DNA of 11,274 bases from Solirubrobacterales bacterium (lineage in GTDB: Bacteria > Actinomycetota > Thermoleophilia > Solirubrobacterales > Solirubrobacteraceae): contig JACCYI010000137.1 in NCBI GenBank assembly GCA_013696535.1, forward strand, positions 1-11,274, given 5' to 3'. Positions 6,250 through 11,274 of this stretch are shown here, piece by piece. The notes beneath the pieces are model-generated. The model was not told where the DNA came from. It did no database searches and was given only the letters and a program-made list of their open reading frames with translations. The translations under genes and the position numbers were made by a program. Position 1 is the stretch's first letter. Each line of letters starts with the position of its first letter.

Positions 6250-6759
6250 ATGCGCTCCCCACGTTCGATCCTCGCGCTACTGGCCGCCCTCGCGGTGGGA
6301 GTGGCGCTCGGGACCAGCGGCATCCTGCCCAAGGGTGGCGAGGATTCCGCGGACGGCACCGGCCGGGTGCTCCGCGTAGTCGACGGCGACACCATCCAGG
6401 TGCGGATCGGCGAGGTCCGGGAGCGGGTGCGCTACATCGGCGTCGACACCCCGGAGACGCACAAGCCCGGCACGCCGGTGCAGTGTTACGGCAGGGCGGC
6501 GTCGGCACGCAACGCCCGGCTCGTCGACGGGGAACGCGTGCGGCTCGAGACCGATGCCGAGTCGCGCGACCGCTACGGGCGCCTGCTCGCGTACGTCTAC
6601 CGGGTCCGGGACGGACGCTTCATCAACGCGGACCTCGTCCGCGGTGGCTTCGCCGAACCGCTGACGATCCCGCCGAACGTCCGTCACGCCGAGGTGTTCG
6701 CCGATCTGGCCGGCGAGGCACGCAGGCACGGTCGAGGATTGTGGCGGGCGTGCCGATAG
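6250..6759 (+). CDS. Exported staphylococcal-nuclease-type (thermonuclease) endonuclease
   Basis: A 169-residue protein with an N-terminal hydrophobic segment (about 7-22, preceded by Arg 2 and 5), a signal peptide or membrane anchor without an obvious Ala-x-Ala cleavage site, then one SNase OB-fold domain (about 38-168). Residues known from Staphylococcus aureus nuclease are all present: DGDT at 45-48 (Ca-binding D47), R61 in RYIGVDTPET, D66, T67, E69, and R111 in RYGRLLAY, corresponding to D21, R35, D40, T41, E43 and R87. It is therefore expected to be a Ca-dependent nuclease that cleaves DNA and RNA outside the cytoplasm, for nutrient salvage or eDNA turnover. C79 and C168 could form a disulfide. 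The ATG at 6250 is the first possible ATG because an in-frame TGA lies at 6241-6243. It diverges from the secreted repeat protein and converges on RNase HI with a 17-bp gap. Confidence 0.92.
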   Translation: MRSPRSILALLAALAVGVALGTSGILPKGGEDSADGTGRVLRVVDGDTIQVRIGEVRERVRYIGVDTPETHKPGTPVQCYGRAASARNARLVDGERVRLETDAESRDRYGRLLAYVYRVRDGRFINADLVRGGFAEPLTIPPNVRHAEVFADLAGEARRHGRGLWRACR

Positions 6760-6776
6760 GGCAGCGCCGATGGGAG

Positions 6777-7178
6777 TCAGGCTTCCGCGTCGAGGGCCTG
6801 GTTGACCAGGGCGTCAGCGTCGGCGTTCCGGGCCCGGGGAACCGATGTCACCGACCATCGCGCGAAGGCCTCGAGGGCTGCGAGCGCCTCAGCGTGGAGT
6901 GGCTTCATGTCGCGATGCTTGACCTTGTAGCGGCCGTTGACCTGGTGGGCGATGAGCTCTGAGTCGTTGACGACCGCGATCTCAGTCGCCCCCAGAGCCC
7001 GCGCTCGCTCGAGTCCCAGCAACAGGCCCCGGTATTCCGCCACGTTGTTGCTCACCACCCCGAGGATCGCGTGGGCCTCGTCGAGGACGTCGCCGTCAGG
7101 GCTGGAGACGACTGCGGCCGCCGCCCCCGGACCGGGATTGCCACGGGAGCCGCCGTCCACGTGGACGATCACCTTCAT
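6777..7178 (-). CDS. Ribonuclease HI family protein (short form)
   Basis: A 133-residue RNase H-fold protein. The four catalytic acidic residues are recognisable: D8 in VHVDGGSRGNPGPG, E48 in NNVAEYRGLLLGL, D72 in VVNDSELI, and D122 in RNADADALVNQAL. It should cleave the RNA strand of RNA-DNA hybrids with Mg or Mn. The short form, without the basic handle loop of E. coli RnhA, resembles the archaeal/Sulfolobus-type and Rv2228c N-terminal RNase HI domains common in actinobacteria; a fused phosphatase domain such as in Rv2228c is absent. The ATG at 7178 begins the first beta strand; longer in-frame starts overlap the upstream 72-residue gene and add unrelated residues. No strong ribosome site is seen. 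It lies 22 bp downstream of the 72-residue gene and is probably cotranscribed. Confidence 0.9.
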   Translation of the reverse strand: MKVIVHVDGGSRGNPGPGAAAAVVSSPDGDVLDEAHAILGVVSNNVAEYRGLLLGLERARALGATEIAVVNDSELIAHQVNGRYKVKHRDMKPLHAEALAALEAFARWSVTSVPRARNADADALVNQALDAEA

Positions 7179-7200
7179 TGCAGCGCCGGCGGGTGCCTCG

Positions 7201-7419
7201 TCAGTCGAGTGACGGAGCGATGCGGGGATACTCGCCGGCCACCCGCGAGCGGCGCCGATCACGCACCTCACGCTTGCCACCGGACCGGGCGCCGGGCTCC
7301 CGGCGCTCGTTCGTGCGGCGCTCGACGATCACCGTAACGTTCGGATCGTCGTCGTAGTACGACTCGAGCTTGGCGAGCAGCTCACCGCTCAAAGGCTCGG
7401 GGACGACGCAAAAGATCAT
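7201..7419 (-). CDS. Small basic protein of unknown function (72 aa)
   Basis: A 72-residue protein of two parts: an N-terminal segment (1-34), MIFCVVPEPL then LLAKLESYYDDDPNVTVIVE, that reads like a short alpha/beta unit, and an Arg/Lys-rich, probably disordered tail (35-65). I do not recognise a characterised family; I recall similar small proteins with a DDPNVTVIVERR core in actinobacteria, which would make it conserved, but that needs a search. The start ATG has AGGA (and a TAGGAT box) six to eight bases upstream. Its place just ahead of RNase HI, with a 22-bp gap, suggests a shared transcript. The basic tail could bind nucleic acid; this is inference. The codon pattern and a strand arrangement consistent with its neighbours support a real gene. 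Confidence 0.75.
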   Translation of the reverse strand: MIFCVVPEPLSGELLAKLESYYDDDPNVTVIVERRTNERREPGARSGGKREVRDRRRSRVAGEYPRIAPSLD

Positions 7420-7425
7420 GCTGCG

Positions 7426-7431
7426 ATCCTA
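7426..7431 (-). promoter_or_regulatory. Possible -10 box (or ribosome site) for the 72-aa gene
   Basis: On the minus strand TAGGAT sits six bases before the ATG at 7419. It fits TANNNT at leaderless spacing and also contains AGGA, which could act as a ribosome site. The two readings cannot be separated by eye. The 69-bp gap to the upstream gene leaves room for a promoter. Confidence 0.3.
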
Positions 7432-7488
7432 TCGAGGAGGGGCCTGCCGGTGACTCGTCCATCCGTCCAACTGCATGGGCGCGTGCGT

Positions 7489-8292
7489 TCAGCCGGCGAG
7501 CACGAGCTCGCCCCGACTGTGAGCGGCCGCGTTCACTAGACCGTGCTCCTCTGCCGTGAGCTCGGCCAGCTCGCTGCCGTGACCGGCGCGCAGCACGCCG
7601 CCGGCCTCATCTGAGAGGTCAACTTCAAAGCGGTACCACGAGAGCTCCCACATCACGGTGATCCCCACCACGCTCGGCCGCTCGGGCAGCGGGCGCACCG
7701 AGACCGCCGGTGGGCCCAGCGAGCGGGCGACGCCGCTCACCGTGCGCACGTGCTCAGAGCCGTTGAAGACCTCGAGCGCGCGCGTCATCTTCAGCTCGGC
7801 GTTCGTAGGCACCGCGCGAACGTGTCGCGGCTCGCGCGGGGTCTCTCCCTCCCCACCTCCGCGGTGGGCACCCGACTCGGTGTCGGCGTGGCGGTCGCGA
7901 GTGGTGACGCGGCGACGGCTCGGCGCGGTGGCCGGCGGCTTCGCGGAGCCGACCACGGGATGGTCTCCTGCGGCCAATTCAGCCGCGAGCGCGCCGTCGA
8001 GGTCGGGAGCCTCTGCCTGCTGCTCCGCGGGTGGCACCGCACGCTCACGCCGCTGCCACATGCGGCCCACGAAGGAGCGCCGGCGACCGTCCACGCCCGC
8101 GGCCCCCACGCCCAGCTCATCCCCTCCGGCTTCCCGGATCCACCCTTCATGAGCCGCCCGGGCAGTGCAGAGCTCGCAGACCTGGCGCCGCTGGCCGCCG
8201 GCCAGGAACGGGACCGCAGCCTCCCCGCGCAACAGCGTCCGGCCGCAGATGTCGCACGCGACATCCGCCTGATTGGTGCGAATGTCACGCAT
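7489..8292 (-). CDS. C4 zinc-ribbon protein of unknown function with conserved-looking C-terminal domain
   Basis: A 267-residue protein with no assigned function. The N-terminus holds a treble-clef/zinc-ribbon-like C4 site: C13-x2-C16 (CDICGR) and C39-x2-C42 (CELCTA), 22 residues between the pairs. Residues about 60-165 are rich in Ala, Gly, Arg, Pro, Ser and Glu and look disordered. A compact C-terminal part (about 166-262) begins NAELKMTRALEVFNGSEH, includes a hydrophobic strand-like block VVGITVMWELSWYRFEVDL (208-226), and ends in a helical ELAELTAEEHGLVNAAAH. No signal peptide or membrane segment is seen, so it is probably cytoplasmic. The ATG at 8292 was chosen as the first ATG just before the zinc site; GTG and TTG codons upstream (to 8319) are possible, and none has a clear ribosome site. 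It follows the EF-G-like gene by 35 bp and is probably in its operon. A regulatory or nucleic-acid-binding role is only a guess. Confidence 0.82.
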   Translation of the reverse strand: MRDIRTNQADVACDICGRTLLRGEAAVPFLAGGQRRQVCELCTARAAHEGWIREAGGDELGVGAAGVDGRRRSFVGRMWQRRERAVPPAEQQAEAPDLDGALAAELAAGDHPVVGSAKPPATAPSRRRVTTRDRHADTESGAHRGGGEGETPREPRHVRAVPTNAELKMTRALEVFNGSEHVRTVSGVARSLGPPAVSVRPLPERPSVVGITVMWELSWYRFEVDLSDEAGGVLRAGHGSELAELTAEEHGLVNAAAHSRGELVLAG

Positions 8293-8327
8293 CGTGGCCA
8301 CTGGCGGCGAGGGTAGCAATGCAGAGG

Positions 8328-10400
8328 CTACGCCCGAACCGTCTCGCGACCCTGCAACTCGGAGACCACCTTGGCGGCCAGGTGCGCGGGCACCTCTTCG
8401 TAGCGGACGAGCTCCATGGTGAACTCGCCCTGGCCGCCGGTGATCGATCGCAGATCGGGCGCGTAGCTGAGCATCTCGGCCATCGGCACCTCCGCCGTCA
8501 CCTCGGTCATCCCGCCGACGAGGTCGGTCCCCAGCGGGCGGCCACGCCGACCGGACAGATCTCCCATGACATCGCCGACGGACGCTTCCGGCACGGACGC
8601 CGTCACCAGCATCATCGGCTCGAGCAGGACGGGTGAAGCCGCTTCGAGCGCCTGGCGCATCGCCTGGGCGCCCGCGAGCTTGAAGGCCATCTCCGAGGAG
8701 TCCACGGTGTGGTAAGAGCCGTCGAAGACGGTCACCCGCACGCCCTGCACCGGATAGCCTGCGACCGTGCCGCGCTCAAGGGCTTCGCGCACGCCCTTCT
8801 CGACCGCCGGAATGAAGGAGCCGGGGATCACGCCGCCCTTGATGCGGTTCACGAACTCAAAGCCCGTGTCTGCGTCCAGAGGCTCGATCGCGATGTGGCA
8901 GTCGCCGAACTGTCCACGGCCGCCCGACTGCTTCTTATGGCGCCCGTGCGCCTTCGCCGATGCGCGGATGGTCTCCAGGTAGGGAACCTTGGGCGGCTTG
9001 AGCGCGACTTCGGCGCCGAAGCGCGATCGCAGACGCCCGACGGTCACCTCGACATGGATCTGCGAGAGCCCGGCGACGATCTGCTCTCCCGTCTGCGGGT
9101 CGCGGTGCAGGTCGATGGTCGGGTCCTCCTCCTGCAGACGGCGCAGCGCGGTGAACACCTTGTCCACGTCGCCCTTGACCTTCGGCTCGATGTGGAACGC
9201 CATGACGGGCGCCGGCAGGGCGATGGCCGGCATGGAGATCGCCTGGTCGCGGTCGGCGAGCCAGTCGCCGGCGCGGGTCTCCTTGAGCTTGGCGACCGCG
9301 CCGATGTCTCCGGGCCCGAACGCGTCGGATTGCCCGAACTCCTTGCCCTTGGGCGTGAGGAGCTGGCCGACGCGCTCCTTGGCGTGCGCGCGGGTGTTGA
9401 GCAGCTGCGAGTCGTGGCGGACGACGCCCTGGTAGACGCGGAACAAGTTGATGCGCCCGGCGAAGGGGTCGGCGCGCGTCTTAAAGACGTACGCGAAGGT
9501 CTCGGCATCCTCGCGCGGCTCGAGGGTGATGTCGCCCACCTCGAGCGGCCCGTGCTGCACTGGTGACGGAAGGTCGTCGACGAAGGCGTCCAGCAACCGG
9601 TTCGTGCCCAGGTGCGAGGTCGCCACCCCGCAGGTCACCGGGAACATGCGCCCTGAGTCGGTGCCGTCCTCGAGCGCCTGGACGATCTCGTCGTGCGAGA
9701 TGTCGCCGCCCTCCAGATAGCGTTCCATGAGGGCTTCCGAAGCCTCGGCCACCTCGTCCATGAGCTTCTCCCGGTACTCCTCGGCCAGCCCGAGGAGCTC
9801 GTCGGGGATGGAGATCTCGGTGCAGTTGTCCCTGCCGGAGCCGTCGTACGCGTAGGCCTTCATGTCGACGAGGTCGATGAGCCCACGGATCTCGAGCTCG
9901 GCTCCGATCGGGATCTCCGTGGCCACGACGTGCGGCCCGAAGGAGGCCTTCAGGGCCTCGAGCGTCCGAAAGAAGTCGGCTCGCTCGCGATCGAGCATGT
10001 TCACGTAGAGCAGCCGGGCGACACCGAGCTCCTGCGCCCGCTGCCAGAGCCGCTGGGTCGAGACTTCGACGCCCATGACGGCGTTGATGACGAAGACCGC
10101 CGACTCGCAGACCCGCAGGGCGCCGAGCGCGTCAGCGATGAACGACGGCTCCCCAGGGGTGTCAATCAGGTTGAGCTTGGTTCCGCGCCACTCGAAGGAG
10201 GCCAGGGATGCGGAGATCGACATCCCCCGTGCCTTCTCGTCCTCGTCGGCGTCCGAGACCGTCGTCCCGTCGGCCACGTTGCCCAGCCGCGGAACGGCTC
10301 GCGCTTCGAACAACAGCGCTTCGTGCAACGACGTCTTCCCGCTCCCACGATGCCCTACCAACGCGACGTTGCGGATCCTGTCGGCGGCTGTGTGCGCCAC
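8328..10400 (-). CDS. Elongation factor G-like protein (EF-G2/FusA2 type)
   Basis: A 690-residue translation-factor GTPase with the five-domain EF-G layout: G domain about 1-275, II 297-385, III 395-470, IV 472-592 (KQSGGRGQFGD at 490-500) and V 593-675 (GDLSGRRGRPLGT). The G motifs deviate from canonical EF-G: P-loop GHRGSGKT (16-23) lacks the Asp of HxDxGKT, switch II is DTPGE at 80-84 where EF-G has DTPGH with the catalytic His, and the G4 motif is NMLD (134-137) instead of NKMD. These mark the EF-G-like group that includes mycobacterial FusA2, whose M. smegmatis member binds ribosomes but lacks ribosome-stimulated GTPase and translocation activity. This is therefore probably not the main EF-G; no rpsL, rpsG or tuf genes are adjacent. 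The GTG at 10400 is preferred because GAGG lies six bases upstream; a GTG at 10412 would add four residues. Confidence 0.93.
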   Translation of the reverse strand: MAHTAADRIRNVALVGHRGSGKTSLHEALLFEARAVPRLGNVADGTTVSDADEDEKARGMSISASLASFEWRGTKLNLIDTPGEPSFIADALGALRVCESAVFVINAVMGVEVSTQRLWQRAQELGVARLLYVNMLDRERADFFRTLEALKASFGPHVVATEIPIGAELEIRGLIDLVDMKAYAYDGSGRDNCTEISIPDELLGLAEEYREKLMDEVAEASEALMERYLEGGDISHDEIVQALEDGTDSGRMFPVTCGVATSHLGTNRLLDAFVDDLPSPVQHGPLEVGDITLEPREDAETFAYVFKTRADPFAGRINLFRVYQGVVRHDSQLLNTRAHAKERVGQLLTPKGKEFGQSDAFGPGDIGAVAKLKETRAGDWLADRDQAISMPAIALPAPVMAFHIEPKVKGDVDKVFTALRRLQEEDPTIDLHRDPQTGEQIVAGLSQIHVEVTVGRLRSRFGAEVALKPPKVPYLETIRASAKAHGRHKKQSGGRGQFGDCHIAIEPLDADTGFEFVNRIKGGVIPGSFIPAVEKGVREALERGTVAGYPVQGVRVTVFDGSYHTVDSSEMAFKLAGAQAMRQALEAASPVLLEPMMLVTASVPEASVGDVMGDLSGRRGRPLGTDLVGGMTEVTAEVPMAEMLSYAPDLRSITGGQGEFTMELVRYEEVPAHLAAKVVSELQGRETVRA

Positions 10401-10456
10401 GGAAGACCTCACTCTCGTTCAAGCGCCCGCGTCCCTCAACGTGGGCTCGTGAGCGA

Positions 10457-10485
10457 AAGTTATCGTCAGCCGTGCAGGTTGTCGC
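10457..10485 (-). promoter_or_regulatory. Possible promoter for the EF-G-like gene
   Basis: Reading the minus strand, GCGACA (10485-10480, four of six matches to TTGACA), a 17-bp spacer and TAACTT (10462-10457, TANNNT) lie across the end of the sigma-factor gene and the following gap. Transcription would start near 10450, about 50 bases before the preferred GTG. The 65-bp gap fits a separate or secondary promoter, but read-through from the sigma gene is equally possible. Confidence 0.3.
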
Positions 10486-11239
10486 CTTGAAGCCGGCTCT
10501 TGAGCCGCAGGACAGCTTTGGTGTGCAGTTGTGACACCCGTGACTCGGTCACACCGAGCACTTCACCGATCTCTCGGAGGGTGAGGTTCTCGTAGTAGTA
10601 GAGCGCGATCACCACCTTCTCACGTTCGGGAAGCGCGGCGATCGCGTCCGCCAGGCGGTCCTTGAGTTCAGAGGCGTCGAGCTTCGCCTGTGGGTCTGCG
10701 GCGTCCGGGTCGTGGAGTGTGTCGAGCAGGGACACCTGGTCGCCGGAGGAGTCCGACACCGACCACAGCTCGTCGAGCGCCACGACGGTGGAGTTCGAGA
10801 TCCGCATGAGCCATTCCTGGAACTCGTCGACGCCGATCTCGAGCTCGAGGGCCATCTCCTCGTCGCTCGGAGTCCGGTGCAGCCGGTGCTCGAGCCGGCC
10901 GTGCGCGCGCTCGATCTCCCGGGCCCGGGCCCGGACGGATCGCGGGACCCAGTCAAGCGTGCGCAGCGCGTCGATGATCGCGCCCTTGACCCGCGTGATC
11001 GCGTACGTCTCGAACTTGATCTCGCGCTCGAGGTCAAAACGCTCAATCGCGTTGATCAAGCCCTCCAGGCCGTAGGAGATGAGGTCGGCTTCCTCGACGT
11101 GGGCGGGCAGGCCGCTCGACATCCGCCCGGCGACGTACTTGACCAGCGGCGAGTAGGCGACGACGAGCTGCTCGCGGGCGCGAGGCGACTTCTCGACCTT
11201 GTACCTGCGCCAGAGCTCCTTGAGCTCGATCGCTTTCAC
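10466..11239 (-). CDS. RNA polymerase sigma factor, WhiG/FliA family
   Basis: A 257-residue group 3 sigma-28-type factor, at the normal family length. Region 2 spans about 22-98, with VVAYSPLVKYVAGRM, the core-binding DLISYGLEGLINAIERFD and the DNA-contacting FETYAITRVKGAIIDALR, ending in the family signature LDWVPRSVRARA (95-106). Region 3 covers about 107-165. Region 4 is about 190-250, with LPEREKVVIALYYYENLT and the HTH LREIGEVLGVTESRVSQLHT (221-240). The match to Streptomyces WhiG (ELWRRYK, GLPAHVEEADL, YYYENLTLREIGEVLGVTESRVSQ) is close across its length. FliA drives flagellar genes and WhiG drives sporulation genes; no flagellar gene is visible, so the regulon is open. The start is GTG 11239; an in-frame TGA lies 24 bases upstream and no earlier ATG or GTG exists. 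The AAGG just before it is too close to be a good ribosome site. Confidence 0.94.
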   Translation of the reverse strand: MKAIELKELWRRYKVEKSPRAREQLVVAYSPLVKYVAGRMSSGLPAHVEEADLISYGLEGLINAIERFDLEREIKFETYAITRVKGAIIDALRTLDWVPRSVRARAREIERAHGRLEHRLHRTPSDEEMALELEIGVDEFQEWLMRISNSTVVALDELWSVSDSSGDQVSLLDTLHDPDAADPQAKLDASELKDRLADAIAALPEREKVVIALYYYENLTLREIGEVLGVTESRVSQLHTKAVLRLKSRLQGDNLHG

Positions 11240-11274
11240 CTTCGTTTCCAGAATTCGCTTTCACCGCCTAGGCG

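Noticed and set aside
10425..10446. GCCCGCG...CGTGGGC possible terminator after the sigma gene
   Set aside because: One mismatch in the minus-strand RNA, no T-tract, and the two genes could equally be cotranscribed; too weak to call.
8709..10490. Two long plus-strand open frames (8709-9566 and 9693-10490) opposite the EF-G-like gene
   Set aside because: The opposite strand encodes all five EF-G domains without interruption. These frames have shadow-like composition and the second also runs into the sigma gene.
1..11274. tRNA, rRNA, CRISPR array, insertion sequence, prophage or integration signatures
   Set aside because: No regularly spaced repeats, transposase, integrase, cas gene or tRNA-like fold was seen on either strand; all gaps between genes are about 200 bp or shorter.

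Overview
The window is GC-rich, densely coded DNA with short intergenic gaps. It most resembles a high-GC actinobacterium, perhaps of the Thermoleophilia/Solirubrobacter-Conexibacter type. This is inferred from a WhiG/FliA-type sigma factor, a FusA2-type EF-G-like protein, TANNNT boxes placed for leaderless genes, and the high-GC codon use. No 16S rRNA or other phylogenetic marker is present, so the placement is tentative.

Region 1 (1-5108) is a catabolic island. A divergent LysR regulator (+ strand, 4212-5108) faces a tightly overlapping minus-strand operon. In transcription order the operon holds a mandelate racemase-subgroup enolase-superfamily enzyme (probable acid-sugar/hydroxy-acid dehydratase), a PuuC-like NAD(P)-dependent aldehyde dehydrogenase, a beta-hydroxyacid dehydrogenase of the 3-hydroxyisobutyrate/tartronate-semialdehyde reductase family, and an iron-type alcohol dehydrogenase cut by the window edge. 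Consecutive stops and starts overlap by 4, 4 and 11 bases, so the four proteins are almost certainly made together. The set suggests dehydration of a hydroxy acid followed by handling of semialdehyde or keto intermediates. No aldolase or transporter is visible, and the substrate cannot be named.

Region 2 (5105-6759) holds a convergent hairpin, then a secreted, very basic protein built from six copies of a ~24-residue helical motif. About 200 bp upstream, divergently, lies an exported or membrane-anchored staphylococcal-nuclease-type nuclease with all catalytic residues. A perfect 6-bp dyad sits in the shared upstream region.

Region 3 (6777-11239) is a minus-strand run of housekeeping and regulatory genes. 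In transcription order these are a WhiG/FliA sigma factor, an EF-G-like GTPase lacking the catalytic switch-II histidine, a C4 zinc-ribbon protein of unknown role with a disordered middle, a 72-residue unknown protein and a short RNase HI.

No tRNA, rRNA, CRISPR array, insertion sequence, prophage or recombination signature was found. The window looks like ordinary chromosome. The points most worth following are the repeat protein, the altered active-site motifs in three enzymes, and the unassigned catabolic operon.
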